Assembly (NCBI GenBank): GCA_035268985.1
Contig: DATFJV010000078.1
Location: 7,378 to 71,377, forward strand
Source of the DNA: JAAYHV01 sp035268985
Lineage (GTDB): Bacteria > Bacillota > Clostridia > Peptostreptococcales > Anaerovoracaceae
DNA length: 64,000 nucleotides
Direction: 5' to 3'
Position numbers and translations under genes: made by a program. The notes beneath the pieces are model-generated. The model made no database searches. It was not told the origin of the DNA and saw only the letters and a list, made by a program, of their open reading frames with translations. Positions 18,519 through 28,560 of the stretch are shown piece after piece; position 1 is the stretch's first letter; every line of letters begins with the position of its first letter.

Positions 18519-19075
18519 ATATATATAAAAAAAGCTTGCAAAACTGAAGGGATCTACTGATTCCCAAAATGTTGGACTCTTTGATTAAGCGACAGTTAAG
18601 GACTGGATTCTGTATTGCACAGGGCTCAGTCTTTTTAAATTGTGCTTAATCCTCTTATTGTTGTAGTAATAAATATATTATTCTAATTCATAAATTAATT
18701 GTTCAATTGATTTTAGTTCTTCCAGATAAAAGAATTCTTATAATCTCCAAGGTTTTTCATGCTCATACGTGGCCTCCTTACCCTTTAGCAGCTGTAGGAT
18801 CTAATGGAATCCCAAACTTTACAGCAGATTCTTTCATTGATAAATGATTCTCATGCATATATTCTATACATTTACTTTAAAATCGCCCGTGTACGCTCCG
18901 ATTTTTATTATCAGTCCTTCAGAACCAAACTCGCTTTATCTCGCTATCCATCCTTATATAGTGGAGTTATTAATACCCGTTTTTTGCTGCATGAATAAAG
19001 CATTTAAACTCACAAGCACTACGTTTATAGCTTCTAGACGTTGTTCATCAGAATACTTTCTTTTTCTAGAAATAA
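18519..19075 (-). mobile_element. Heavily decayed IS3-type element (OrfA and OrfB remnants)
   Basis: No intact gene lies between the PBP gene and rpe, but the minus strand still reads as pieces of an IS3-family element. Bases about 19065 to 18790 give KRKYSDEQRLEAINV and, in another frame, FGSEGL and IEYMHENHLSMKESAVKFGI, typical of the two OrfA HTH modules. Bases about 18740 to 18585 give EELKSIEQLIYELE, a stop, then YYYNNKRIKHNLKRLSPVQY and a terminal stop (18585-18587), which is the conserved OrfB C-terminus. Frameshifts, stops and an internal deletion of most of the DDE domain make it inactive. Confidence 0.75.
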
Positions 19076-19118
19076 AACTGCACCCCAAATGTTTTTACCA
19101 AACATTTGGGATGCAGTT
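19076..19118 (-). terminator. Long hairpin downstream of rpe
   Basis: A 19-bp stem (19076-19094 with 19100-19118) with a single G-T wobble and a five-base loop, followed on the minus strand by TTTATTTCT. It lies about 30 bp after the rpe stop and probably ends the long priA-rpe transcript, though it could also be an end of the adjacent IS remnant. Confidence 0.55.
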
Positions 19119-19149
19119 CAAAATCCAAGTTCTTTTCAATTGCAATTTT

Positions 19150-19797
19150 TTATATACTCTTTAATTTTTTTATTCTCTTTGCTATGTCTTCTGCACCAAA
19201 TACTGCAGAACCTGCAACAACTATATCTACTCCTGCGGATTTAACTGCTTTTACGTTTCCCATGTTAATTCCTCCATCAATTTCGATTAAATATGAGTAA
19301 TCATTTTCTTTACGTAATTTATTTAGCTCTTTAACTTTATTAATAGTACTTGGTATAAACTTTTGTCCGCCAAACCCTGGGTTTACAGACATAATTAGAA
19401 TCATATCTACCTCATTTAATACTTCCGCTAATACACTAATAGGTGTAGCCGGATTAATAGATACCCCTACTTTAATTCCATGTTCTTTTATATTTTGTAT
19501 AGTTCTATTTAAGTGCACACAAGCTTCCTGATGCACAGTTATATATTCTGTTTTTTCTGTTATAAAATCTTCTATATGTTTATCAGGATCTTCAATCATT
19601 AGATGTACATCGTATGATATATCCGTAATACCATTTAAACTTTTCATTACCACGGAACCATAACTAATGTTAGGAACAAAGTGTCCATCCATTACATCTA
19701 TATGTAAATAATCAGCTCCTGCTTCAAATACGGTTTTTACATCATCCCCCAACTTTGAAAAGTCGGCTGATAATATAGATGGGGCTAATTTAATCAT
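19150..19797 (-). CDS. rpe: Ribulose-phosphate 3-epimerase
   Basis: A TIM-barrel epimerase interconverting ribulose-5-phosphate and xylulose-5-phosphate. Motifs: LAPSILSADFSKL at the N-terminus, HIDVMDGHFVPN (metal ligands His and Asp), DVHLMIEDP, MSVNPGFGGQKF, and EIDGGIN near the end. The frame opens at 19809, but GGAGG is inside that first stretch, so the ATG at 19797 (215 residues) is the start. It follows rsgA by 11 bp, the same order as in Bacillus (prkC-rsgA-rpe). Confidence 0.95.
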   Translation of the reverse strand: MIKLAPSILSADFSKLGDDVKTVFEAGADYLHIDVMDGHFVPNISYGSVVMKSLNGITDISYDVHLMIEDPDKHIEDFITEKTEYITVHQEACVHLNRTIQNIKEHGIKVGVSINPATPISVLAEVLNEVDMILIMSVNPGFGGQKFIPSTINKVKELNKLRKENDYSYLIEIDGGINMGNVKAVKSAGVDIVVAGSAVFGAEDIAKRIKKLKSI

Positions 19798-19808
19798 AAA
19801 ATCCTCCA

Positions 19809-20672
19809 TTAATATTTCTTATTACTTTTTATCTCTTCAATCATTCTTATATATGATTGATATCTACTTCTGCTAATAAACCCTTTACTCAAAGATTCTT
19901 TTACACCACACGAAGGTTCATTAATATGTATACAATCTCTATACTTACAATTACAATATTTTACAAAATCCGGGAATAAAGAAGTCAAATCACTAACCTC
20001 CATAATTGGCATATCCAAAGATGTGAAACCAGGAGTGTCAAATACGCTTGTTTTGTAGTCTACATCGAATATTTCCGCATGTCTAGTAGTATGCCTTCCT
20101 CTTTTAGTTTTGCTGCTTAAAGAGCCCGTTTCGGCCTTATTATTATTTAATAGCGCATTCAAAATTGTTGACTTGCCTACACCTGATGGGCCTGCTAAAG
20201 CAACTGTTTGACCTTGAATTCCTTTCATCAGTTCATCTATGCCATATCCACTTTTAGCATTAACATTAAATGTTTTATATATACTATTATAAACATTTAT
20301 GATTTCATTAAATCTATTTTCATCTACCAAATCAATCTTTGTTATACATATATAGACACTAACTTGATAATACTCAGCGATTGCACAAAGTTTGTCTATT
20401 GAAAGAAAACTAGGATTAGGTTCAGTAGCAGCAAAAGTTACAATTATTCTATCAATATTAGCTATAGAAGGTCTAATAAATTCATTCTTTCTTTTGCATA
20501 CCTTGGTAATAACACACTGTTTATCATCTCTTAATTCAAATTCAACATTATCACCAACTTTTATTAAGTTATTATTTCTTTTTAGAATGCCCCTACCTTG
20601 TCCTCTAATAATTTCATTATTAAATTTTACATAATAGAAACCGCCTATACCTTTAGCAACTTTGCCTAACAT
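19809..20672 (-). CDS. rsgA: Ribosome small subunit-dependent GTPase A
   Basis: A circularly permuted GTPase: an OB-fold N-terminus, then G4 (TKIDL), G1 (GPSGVGKST) and G3 (DTPGF), and a C-terminal zinc site with CNCKYRDCIHINEPSC. It checks 30S subunit maturation. The frame opens at 20729 inside prkC, but homologues begin at MLGKVAKGIGGFYYV, so the ATG at 20672, one base after the prkC stop, is chosen (287 residues). Confidence 0.93.
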   Translation of the reverse strand: MLGKVAKGIGGFYYVKFNNEIIRGQGRGILKRNNNLIKVGDNVEFELRDDKQCVITKVCKRKNEFIRPSIANIDRIIVTFAATEPNPSFLSIDKLCAIAEYYQVSVYICITKIDLVDENRFNEIINVYNSIYKTFNVNAKSGYGIDELMKGIQGQTVALAGPSGVGKSTILNALLNNNKAETGSLSSKTKRGRHTTRHAEIFDVDYKTSVFDTPGFTSLDMPIMEVSDLTSLFPDFVKYCNCKYRDCIHINEPSCGVKESLSKGFISRSRYQSYIRMIEEIKSNKKY

Positions 20673-20673
20673 A

Positions 20674-22419
20674 TTATTCAGGAGATTCCTCTTCAGGTAC
20701 TTCATCTCCGGTATTTTCTTCTCCGCCAATTTCTTCTCCTGAGTCTACCACAGGTGGTCCCTTACTAACTCTTATGCGAATAGGTGTATCTTGCTGTAAA
20801 TTTGTATTTGCAGCATATTCTTGCCACATTACATATCCCTCAGCGTATATTTCACTATCATCAAAAGTAACTATTCCCACTTCGAAACCTGCATCCTCAA
20901 TTAATTGTTTAGCCTTTTCAGCCTCCATACCAGTTACTAAAGGAACTATACCTTCTTTTTCTCCCTCTCCATCACTGATAACAATATCAATTCTTTCGCC
21001 TTTTTCTTTTAACTCTCCTGATTTAGGTGATTGAGACAAAATCGTACCTTCTGGTTCAGTACTAGTTTCTGATTTAACAACACCTAATACAAAACCATAT
21101 TCATCAAGATAATCAGATATATTTTCATAATTCATATCAACAATATTGGGAATTGCACCTTCTTTTTTGCCTTTGCTTATTTCTACAGTTATTATCATTC
21201 CTTTTTTGACTTCTTCACCTGACTTTGGATCATGGTTTGCAATTTTACCTTCTTCTACGTCACTGCTATAAGTTTCTTCACCTTCTTCTATTTCTAAACC
21301 TAAAGCTTCCAATTTTAATTCCGCTTCATCATAAGATAAATTAACTAAATCAGGCACGTTAACTAAACTATTTGCTTCCGCCAACATAGTAGTAACTAAA
21401 TAACCTATAGGAATTAAACAAATCGCAATTACTATTGCAATAATAATATTTCTCTTCTTTTTTTCCTCTCCAAAATTGGATATTGACTTTTTCTTTTTTG
21501 TTTCTTCTTTTGAACCTTCTTCACTTTCTTCTTCAGTATTGTTTCTGCTTTGCTCTACTTTTTCAGAAGCAGCTAAAAATACAGAATTACCAACAACTCT
21601 AGTAACGAATTCTATATTATCCAATTCTTCAATTAATTCATCTGCACTTTTATATCTGTTAGTCTGATATTTATCAGTAGCCTTTAAAACAGTTCTTTCC
21701 AATGCTGGAGGTACAGCTTCCGCTAATTGAGTAGGCGGAACTATCTCATCGTTTATATGCTTTAATGCTATAGATACTGGATTATCTGCATCAAAAGGAA
21801 CTTTACCAGTAAGCATTTCATACATTACTATACCCAATGAATAAATATCAGATCTTTCATCAACATAATTTCCTCTAGCCTGCTCAGGCGAAAAGTAATG
21901 TACTGATCCAATTATAGAATTATTAGTAGATAATGTAGCATCATTTACTGCTTTAGCTATTCCAAAATCAGCTAATTTAGCCACACCTTCACTGGTTATT
22001 AAAATATTATGTGGCTTAACATCTCTATGTATTATATTATTACTATGTGCTATTTTAAGAGCTGAAGCCAATTGTTTAGTGATATCAATAACCTTTTTAT
22101 AATCCATAGGTGCTTCTTTAGTAATAACATCACTTAAAGTTTTACCTTCCACCAATTCCATTACAATATAATTAATATTACCTTCTTTTCCTACATCATA
22201 TACTCCCACAACATTTGGATGAGATAATCCTGCTGCGGATTGTGACTCTCTTTTAAAATTTTCAACAAAAGACGCATCTTTTGTAAACTCCGGTCTAAGG
22301 ATTTTTACTGCTATAAATCTGTTTAACAACTTGTCTTTAGCTTTATATACTACAGCCATTCCACCTTCGCCAATTTTTTCAAGCAATTCGTATCTGCCTG
22401 AAAGTAACCTATTACTCAT
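20674..22419 (-). CDS. prkC: Serine/threonine protein kinase with PASTA domains
   Basis: 581 residues. The kinase domain covers about 1-270: glycine loop GEGGMA (17-22), catalytic Lys39, HRD (131-133), DFG (151-153). A membrane helix lies near residue 335, and three extracellular PASTA repeats follow (SLVNVPDLVN..., GAIPNIVDMN..., GIVPLVTGME...), which bind muropeptides or lipid II in this family. The tail is acidic. The partner phosphatase gene lies directly upstream. Together they tune cell-wall synthesis, division and translation. Confidence 0.95.
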   Translation of the reverse strand: MSNRLLSGRYELLEKIGEGGMAVVYKAKDKLLNRFIAVKILRPEFTKDASFVENFKRESQSAAGLSHPNVVGVYDVGKEGNINYIVMELVEGKTLSDVITKEAPMDYKKVIDITKQLASALKIAHSNNIIHRDVKPHNILITSEGVAKLADFGIAKAVNDATLSTNNSIIGSVHYFSPEQARGNYVDERSDIYSLGIVMYEMLTGKVPFDADNPVSIALKHINDEIVPPTQLAEAVPPALERTVLKATDKYQTNRYKSADELIEELDNIEFVTRVVGNSVFLAASEKVEQSRNNTEEESEEGSKEETKKKKSISNFGEEKKKRNIIIAIVIAICLIPIGYLVTTMLAEANSLVNVPDLVNLSYDEAELKLEALGLEIEEGEETYSSDVEEGKIANHDPKSGEEVKKGMIITVEISKGKKEGAIPNIVDMNYENISDYLDEYGFVLGVVKSETSTEPEGTILSQSPKSGELKEKGERIDIVISDGEGEKEGIVPLVTGMEAEKAKQLIEDAGFEVGIVTFDDSEIYAEGYVMWQEYAANTNLQQDTPIRIRVSKGPPVVDSGEEIGGEENTGDEVPEEESPE

Positions 22420-22423
22420 TTTT

Positions 22424-23158
22424 CTAGTTATCCTCCATTATTTTTATACATATAACGGAAACATTATCGTTTCCTCCGTGATCATTTGCATTTTCCACAA
22501 GAGATTCTGCACATTTTTGCATATCCTTTTTTTCTTTTATAATTTTATATATCTTTTTATCCGTAAGTTCGTCATATAAACCATCACTACATAATACAAT
22601 TACATCCCCTACACTCATAGGTAATGTATATAAATCCATAATAACCTTTTCTTCTGCACCTATTGCTCTAGTTATAACGTTCTTTTTAGTATGGTTTCTC
22701 GCTTCTTTAGATGTAATCATACCAGCTTTTACAAGTTCGTTTACATAAGTATGGTCATCAGTGATTTGTATTATTTTTTCTTCATGTATTAGATAAGCTC
22801 TGCTGTCGCCTACATTACCTACATATGCCAAATTCCCTTTTACTAATACATAAACAAATGTAGTAGCCATTCCCAAATATTCTTCTTTCGAATTGGCTAA
22901 ATTGTATATCTTATTATTAACGAATATTATTGAATCCTCTAATAATTTTATAAGTTCATTATCATCTTCTAAATCTTTATATCTAAGTTTAACATATTTT
23001 GCAAAAGTCTCTACCGTTTCTTTACTCGCGATCTCACCTGAGCGATTTCCTCCCACTCCGTCTGCTAATAAATACAGGTTGATGTCATTTATAACTTTGA
23101 CATAATCTTCGTTTTTTATTCTTCGCATTCCTCTGTCTGTTAACAATCCTGTTTTCAT
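22424..23158 (-). CDS. stp: PP2C-family Ser/Thr phosphatase (Stp1/PrpC)
   Basis: 244 residues with the PP2C metal-binding motifs RRIKNEDY, ADGVGGN, GDSRAYL, SDGLYDEL and GGNDNVSVI. It removes phosphates placed by the PASTA kinase encoded 4 bp downstream. GAGG lies six bases before the ATG. This gene pair and its place between rsmB and rsgA match the layout in Bacillus and Clostridium. Confidence 0.95.
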   Translation of the reverse strand: MKTGLLTDRGMRRIKNEDYVKVINDINLYLLADGVGGNRSGEIASKETVETFAKYVKLRYKDLEDDNELIKLLEDSIIFVNNKIYNLANSKEEYLGMATTFVYVLVKGNLAYVGNVGDSRAYLIHEEKIIQITDDHTYVNELVKAGMITSKEARNHTKKNVITRAIGAEEKVIMDLYTLPMSVGDVIVLCSDGLYDELTDKKIYKIIKEKKDMQKCAESLVENANDHGGNDNVSVICIKIMEDN

Positions 23159-23171
23159 TATTACCTCACTA

Positions 23172-24437
23172 TTAGTTTAATCTGCATAATTTACAGTAGA
23201 AAAAACCATCTACCTTTCCATTATAAGGTAAAGCTGTATATTTTTCAACTATATTAAATTTATCATTATTTAACAAAAACTTATCAATAATACCATCATT
23301 TTCATCCTTGTTTATGGTACATGTACTATAAAGAACATTACCGCCAACTTTTACATAATTACAAGCATTTTCCAATATTTTCAATTGTATTACTTGTAGA
23401 TCTTTTAATTCAGCTTCATTTATATTATATTTGATTTCTGGTTTTTTATTTATTACACCCATTCCAGAGCAAGGAACATCGGCTAAAACATAATCAAACT
23501 TATCATTCATTTCTTTATCATGTAAACAACCATCTTTTATTTTAGTTTTAATTATATCAATGCTTAATCTTTTAGTTTCATTAGCAATAAGCCTAAGCCT
23601 ATTTTCATATATATCACAAGCAACAATTAAACCCTTGTTATCCATTATTTCAGCCATATAAGTTGTCTTACCCCCTGGTGCAGCGCACATATCCAAAACA
23701 TAGGCGCCAGGCTCAGGATTCAAAACATTTATTGCATTTATTGAAGCTACTCCCTGTACGGAAATTTCGCCATCCTTATATTCCTTGCTGCTAATAATAT
23801 CTCCTCCATTAACGATAATCATATTATCGTTAATGTCATAGGCTTTTGTATTATTTAACTTCTTTAAGACATCTTCCCTATTAACCTTTAATTTATTAAT
23901 TCTTAAAGTCATGCTAGGGATAATATTTAAGCCTTTTATTATCTCTTTACCATCATTTTCGCCATACTGATCTATAATCATTTCTACAATCCACAATGGA
24001 AATGATTCTTTAATTGATAATTCTTTATGATTATTATTAGGTAAATTAATATTATCTTTTTCTCTAATAAATGATCTTAAAATGCCGTTAATGAATTTAT
24101 CTCTTCCTTTACACTTTTTTTTTGCAATTTCAACTATTTCATTAACTGTGGCATAATTGGGAATGGATTTGGAAAACATTATTTCATATATTCCCATTCT
24201 TAAAAGAATTAAATCTTTTGTTTTAATACTTTTAACACCCTTTTGGGATAATTTGTCAATATTAAAATCTAGTAGCATAAGATAACGCAAAACACCTTTT
24301 GCATAATTTCTAATATAACTACTAGAATAAACTTCGTATTTATTAATCATCCTATTAATGGATAAATTTGAATATGCACCATTATTTAAAACATCGTTTA
24401 ATGATTCATAAACCGCTATTCTATCATTAAACATCAT
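23172..24437 (-). CDS. rsmB: 16S rRNA m5C967 methyltransferase RsmB
   Basis: 421 residues: an N-terminal NusB-like RNA-binding domain, then a Rossmann methyltransferase with SAM motif VLDMCAAPGGKTTYMAE, the catalytic motif DVPCSGMGV and the second cysteine in YSTCTINKDEN. It methylates C967 of 16S rRNA. The first ATG overlaps the end of the upstream protease gene by four bases, so they are coupled. Confidence 0.94.
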   Translation of the reverse strand: MMFNDRIAVYESLNDVLNNGAYSNLSINRMINKYEVYSSSYIRNYAKGVLRYLMLLDFNIDKLSQKGVKSIKTKDLILLRMGIYEIMFSKSIPNYATVNEIVEIAKKKCKGRDKFINGILRSFIREKDNINLPNNNHKELSIKESFPLWIVEMIIDQYGENDGKEIIKGLNIIPSMTLRINKLKVNREDVLKKLNNTKAYDINDNMIIVNGGDIISSKEYKDGEISVQGVASINAINVLNPEPGAYVLDMCAAPGGKTTYMAEIMDNKGLIVACDIYENRLRLIANETKRLSIDIIKTKIKDGCLHDKEMNDKFDYVLADVPCSGMGVINKKPEIKYNINEAELKDLQVIQLKILENACNYVKVGGNVLYSTCTINKDENDGIIDKFLLNNDKFNIVEKYTALPYNGKVDGFFYCKLCRLN

Positions 24438-25129
24438 CTATTTCCCCTAATAAGTAGCAGCCTAATCAAATTCGCAGCCGCTACTGCTAGCGCCGCAACG
24501 TATGTCATTGCTGCTGCTCTTAATACTTTTTTAGACCCGTTTATTTCTTCTCCAGTAACTATGTATGATTCTTCCATTTGATTTATTGCTCTGCTGCTAG
24601 CATTCAGCTCAACAGGTAAAGTTATCAAATGAAATGCAACCACTACTGCAAATGTTATAATCCCTATGTCAAAAAGCATTCCCCCCATTACACTTTGGGT
24701 TGACATTATTATTCCAATAAATATAAGGGGCCATGATGCAGATGATGCAAAGCTAACCACTGGCACAACACTATTTCTTAGTGTTAAAGGTAAATAGTTC
24801 CTAGAATGCTGAATGGCATGGCCAACTTCATGACATGCTACACTAACTGCACTTATAGTTTTTCCATTATATACTTCTTGAGATAAGTTTAATGTGCGAT
24901 TTTTCGGATTATAATTATCAGACAAATTTCCTGGAACTTTATTTATAACTACATCGTTTAGACCATTAGCATCTAAAACTCTTCTAGCTGCCTCAGCTCC
25001 TGATAAATTTCTCATATTTCTAACTTTTGAATATTTAGCAAAACTTTTTTTAACAGATGCTTGTGCTACCATTGCAAAAATAATTGCTGGTATTAAAATA
25101 ATCATTGAACTATAGTAAGTTAAAAACAT
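24434..25129 (-). CDS. Membrane zinc metallopeptidase (YugP type)
   Basis: 231 residues with the zinc motif HEVGHAIQH (around residue 96) and three to four membrane helices, matching the Zn_peptidase_2 (YugP/DUF232) family. The second half has the family sequence LPVELNASSRAI. Physiological substrates are unknown. The gene sits between fmt and rsmB, as in other Clostridia. Confidence 0.9.
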   Translation of the reverse strand: MFLTYYSSMIILIPAIIFAMVAQASVKKSFAKYSKVRNMRNLSGAEAARRVLDANGLNDVVINKVPGNLSDNYNPKNRTLNLSQEVYNGKTISAVSVACHEVGHAIQHSRNYLPLTLRNSVVPVVSFASSASWPLIFIGIIMSTQSVMGGMLFDIGIITFAVVVAFHLITLPVELNASSRAINQMEESYIVTGEEINGSKKVLRAAAMTYVAALAVAAANLIRLLLIRGNR

Positions 25130-25140
25130 CTCATTCTCCT

Positions 25141-26064
25141 TTATTCGAATTTCATTCCTATTTTTATTTGATTCCCTTTTATAAACTCGGAAACTTTCAT
25201 TCTTTTCTTTCCTTGAGCTTGTATTTCAGTTATTTTAATTGCGCCTTGTTTACATTTTACTGTAATAGCATCATCAACTCCAATAATCTCACCGTTGCAT
25301 GCTAAGCTATTTGTTGAAATATAATCACTTCTAAAAAACTTATATGTTTTACCATCAAGATTAGCATATGCCCCTGGCCATGTATTAAATGCTCGAATTT
25401 TTCTTTGTATATAATCAGCATTCTCGTTAAAATTAATTTGACCATCAACCTTGCTTATTATCGGTGCATAAGTACTGATCTTATGATTTTGTTCCTTTGG
25501 TTCTAGACCTTCATATTCTATTTTATCAATAGTCTTAATTAGCAATTTGCCACCCATTACTGATAATTCATCATGTAATTCCTCAATATACTTATTATCA
25601 ATTTTTGTTTTCGCTATACTATAAATAGGTCCACTGTCAAGACCTTCTTCCATTTTCATGATTGATATGCCCGTATATTCTTCATTATTTAAAATTGCAT
25701 GGTGTATAGGAGATGCACCTCTTAAATTAGGGAGCAAAGATCCATGCACATTGATGCAACCGTATCTTGGGATTTCCAAAACCTTTTTAGGCAATATCTG
25801 TCCAAACGCTACAACAACAATTAGATCAAATTCAATTGCTTTTATTTTTTCAATAAAATCTTCATTGTTTTTAATATTAAATGGTTGTATTATTTCAATA
25901 TCACTGTTTAATGCAATTTCTTTTACTGGAGAAAACGAAACTTTTCCTCTATTCCTTCTTTTATCTGGCTGAGTAACAACAGCTGAAACCACATGTTTTG
26001 AATTAATTAAACATTTTAGTGATTCAACAGCAAAATCAGGCGTACCCATAAATAGTATTTTCAT
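25141..26064 (-). CDS. fmt: Methionyl-tRNA formyltransferase
   Basis: 307 residues. The N-terminal formyltransferase domain shows FMGTPDFAV and the catalytic HGSLLPNLRGASPIHHAI; the C-terminal OB domain starts near YIQRKIRAFNTWPGAY. It formylates initiator Met-tRNA using 10-formyl-THF. Its ATG meets the stop of def, so the fmt/def pair is translationally coupled. Confidence 0.96.
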   Translation of the reverse strand: MKILFMGTPDFAVESLKCLINSKHVVSAVVTQPDKRRNRGKVSFSPVKEIALNSDIEIIQPFNIKNNEDFIEKIKAIEFDLIVVVAFGQILPKKVLEIPRYGCINVHGSLLPNLRGASPIHHAILNNEEYTGISIMKMEEGLDSGPIYSIAKTKIDNKYIEELHDELSVMGGKLLIKTIDKIEYEGLEPKEQNHKISTYAPIISKVDGQINFNENADYIQRKIRAFNTWPGAYANLDGKTYKFFRSDYISTNSLACNGEIIGVDDAITVKCKQGAIKITEIQAQGKKRMKVSEFIKGNQIKIGMKFE

Positions 26065-26564
26065 TACTTAGATTCCTCTTCCACTTCCATAAGCATAGCT
26101 TCATACTCTTCTTCAGTCATGATTTGTTTTGACTTATCTTTATATAATATTCCATTTAAATGATCATTTTCATGGGACATTACAACCGCATAAAATCCTG
26201 TGAATTCATATTTATGTTTTTCACCCTCTAGGTCTGTTGCTTCCATTACTATCTTTGTAGGTCTATCAACTAAACCGATATATCCTGGCACACTAAGGCA
26301 ACCTTCTGTTGACTCTTGAGTCCCCTCTTCAGAAATAATTTCTGGATTTATCATTATATATAAATTTTCTGGTTCAGGTTCTGCAACAAAGATTTTTCTC
26401 ATCACTCCTATTTGAGGAGCTGCAAGACCTACACCTTTTTCTTTTCTCATGGTTTCTATCATGTCATCAATTAATACCTTAATTCTGTCATTTATGTTTT
26501 TTACCTCTTTACAGTTTTTTCTAAGTATTTCGTCACCTTCAACTGTTACATTTCTTAATGCCAT
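26064..26564 (-). CDS. def: Peptide deformylase
   Basis: The three deformylase motifs are present: GVGLAAPQIG, EGCLSVPG (metal-binding Cys) and HENDHLNG (HExxH). It removes the N-formyl group from nascent proteins. The frame opens at 26600, but AGGAGG precedes the ATG at 26564, and homologues start at MALRNV; the protein is 166 residues. Confidence 0.96.
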   Translation of the reverse strand: MALRNVTVEGDEILRKNCKEVKNINDRIKVLIDDMIETMRKEKGVGLAAPQIGVMRKIFVAEPEPENLYIMINPEIISEEGTQESTEGCLSVPGYIGLVDRPTKIVMEATDLEGEKHKYEFTGFYAVVMSHENDHLNGILYKDKSKQIMTEEEYEAMLMEVEEESK

Positions 26565-26574
26565 TAATATCCTC

Positions 26575-28551
26575 CTAAATAATTCCGTATGGATTAACAT
26601 CTATATCCATATTACAATCCTTTATAGTTTTTCTAAATTCCGACAATTGTTTTATACAAGTGTTTCTATATTTTTTACTACTTTTTATCATAAAATAACA
26701 TTGATATTTATTATTAAGCTTATATCTAGTTGATTCCTTAATATCAAATAAAAATGTTTCTTTATCAGTTTTTAAGTATTTTCTACATTCATTTGCGTAC
26801 ATTTTTGGTTTTTTCTGATACTCAGATATAAACATTACCACAATAATATCACTAAAAGGTGGATATTTCATAGTCATTCTGTGATTAATTTCTATATTAT
26901 AGAACTCATCATAATTGTAATTAATTGCTGTATTTATAGCATAATTATCTGGGGTATATGTTTGCACAATTACCTTTCCTTTGCTATTACCTCTTCCCGC
27001 TCTTCCAGCAACTTGTGTAATAAGCTGATATGTTCTTTCACTAGATCTGTAATCGGGTATGTTTAATGACATATCTGCTGATACTATCCCTACTAAACCA
27101 ACATTTTTAAAATCTAAACCCTTTGCAATTATTTGAGTCCCTATCAATATGTCAATATTACCTTTTGAAAAGTCGCTCAATATGTTGTCAACTTCACTCT
27201 GCTTTTTCGCAATATCTAAATCTATTCTTTGTATTTTACAGCCATCAAATAGTTTTTGGGCCTCTTCTTCTATTTTTTCAGTGCCGAATCCATGCATTTT
27301 AATATATTTACTATCACAAACTGGACATTTATTATACAACATTTTATGATCACCACAATAATGACATACCATTTCATTTTCTCTTTTATGATAAGTCATG
27401 GTAACCCCACATTTTTCACATATTACTTTATGACCGCATTCCAAACACTGTATACTAGTAGAATGCCCTCTTCTATTTATAAAAAGTATTACTTGCTCTT
27501 TTTTTGATACAGTATTTTTAATTTCATTATATAAGTTATTGCTAAATGGAGTAAAATTGCCTGCCCTCGTTTCATTTCTCATATCAACAACTGCAACTTC
27601 GGGCATTAAACTGCCATCTACTCTATTTTTTATATTAACTTTATCATATATACCTTTATTAGCTCTATAGTTTGAAACAATAGAAGGTGTTGCACTTCCC
27701 ATAACCAATACACCATTATGATTCTTTATACGCTTATATGCTATGTCAACTGTTTCATATTTTGGTGTTTTATCAGCTTTATATGTAGACTCATGTTCTT
27801 CATCCATAATAATTACACCAATATTTATTAAAGGAGCAAAAACAGCTGAACGAGTTCCTAAAACAATTCTTGCTTTACCGTTTTTTATTTTTAACCATTC
27901 TCTAAGTCTAACAGAACCAGTCAGCTTACTGTGAATTATAGCTATATTTTCTTCTCCAAATCGTTCAGATAGTCTTTTTTTTGTTTGATTTGTTAAAGCT
28001 ATCTCAGGTACTAGGTATATAGCATTTTTACCCATCTTCAATGCCTTATCAATTATCTCCATGTATATTTCAGTTTTACCTGAATTTGTTACTCCATTAA
28101 TAAGAAAAGCCTTCTGCTCAAGATTTTCCAAAGCTTTACAGACGCTTTCCTTCGCTTTTATTTGTTCTTCATTTAATTTTATAATTTTATTGCTATCTGA
28201 ATCATATGCCTTCTTTATTATTTTTTCGTTTGGACGTTTTCCATTTATAGTAAACAGATTAATGGCATCTATAAATCTAATACCATATCTGTTTCTAATC
28301 CATAAAGCTGTTTTTATAATTTCTTCATTTAATGATTTAGATTCTTCCATCGTTGAAATTTCTTTTATAAGTTTTATGTCGATATTTGGTTTTACATCAA
28401 TCTCCACAACATAGCCCGCTAAAAGTTTTTTACGATTTGCAAAATTAACATATACCTTGCTCCCAATGTTCAATTTTTCATTGGAAGCATAGGTATATGG
28501 TATATCTGTTTTAAAACTTTTGTTATCTATAATGATATTAGCGTAATTCAA
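26575..28551 (-). CDS. priA: Primosomal protein N' (replication restart helicase)
   Basis: 658 residues, somewhat short for PriA (usually 700-800); the winged-helix segment after the 3'-end-binding domain appears reduced. Helicase motifs are clear: Walker A GVTNSGKTEIY, DEEH (MDEEHESTYK), GSATPS, and the C-terminal helicase motifs with QVAGRAGRG. Eight zinc-binding cysteines lie in the CLECGHKVICEKCG and CHYCGD...CPVCDS cluster. It reloads the replisome at stalled forks. Confidence 0.95.
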   Translation of the reverse strand: MNYANIIIDNKSFKTDIPYTYASNEKLNIGSKVYVNFANRKKLLAGYVVEIDVKPNIDIKLIKEISTMEESKSLNEEIIKTALWIRNRYGIRFIDAINLFTINGKRPNEKIIKKAYDSDSNKIIKLNEEQIKAKESVCKALENLEQKAFLINGVTNSGKTEIYMEIIDKALKMGKNAIYLVPEIALTNQTKKRLSERFGEENIAIIHSKLTGSVRLREWLKIKNGKARIVLGTRSAVFAPLINIGVIIMDEEHESTYKADKTPKYETVDIAYKRIKNHNGVLVMGSATPSIVSNYRANKGIYDKVNIKNRVDGSLMPEVAVVDMRNETRAGNFTPFSNNLYNEIKNTVSKKEQVILFINRRGHSTSIQCLECGHKVICEKCGVTMTYHKRENEMVCHYCGDHKMLYNKCPVCDSKYIKMHGFGTEKIEEEAQKLFDGCKIQRIDLDIAKKQSEVDNILSDFSKGNIDILIGTQIIAKGLDFKNVGLVGIVSADMSLNIPDYRSSERTYQLITQVAGRAGRGNSKGKVIVQTYTPDNYAINTAINYNYDEFYNIEINHRMTMKYPPFSDIIVVMFISEYQKKPKMYANECRKYLKTDKETFLFDIKESTRYKLNNKYQCYFMIKSSKKYRNTCIKQLSEFRKTIKDCNMDIDVNPYGII

Positions 28552-28560
28552 AAACGACTC

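Noticed and set aside
18271..18528. 85-residue ORF overlapping the end of the PBP gene
   Set aside because: It reads the PEEPET-coding repeats in another frame and gives a simple Leu/Lys/His repeat; no ribosome site or homology pattern.
18844..19300. Several plus-strand ORFs between the PBP gene and rpe
   Set aside because: They are antisense to IS3 remnants and to rpe, and show no protein-like conservation.
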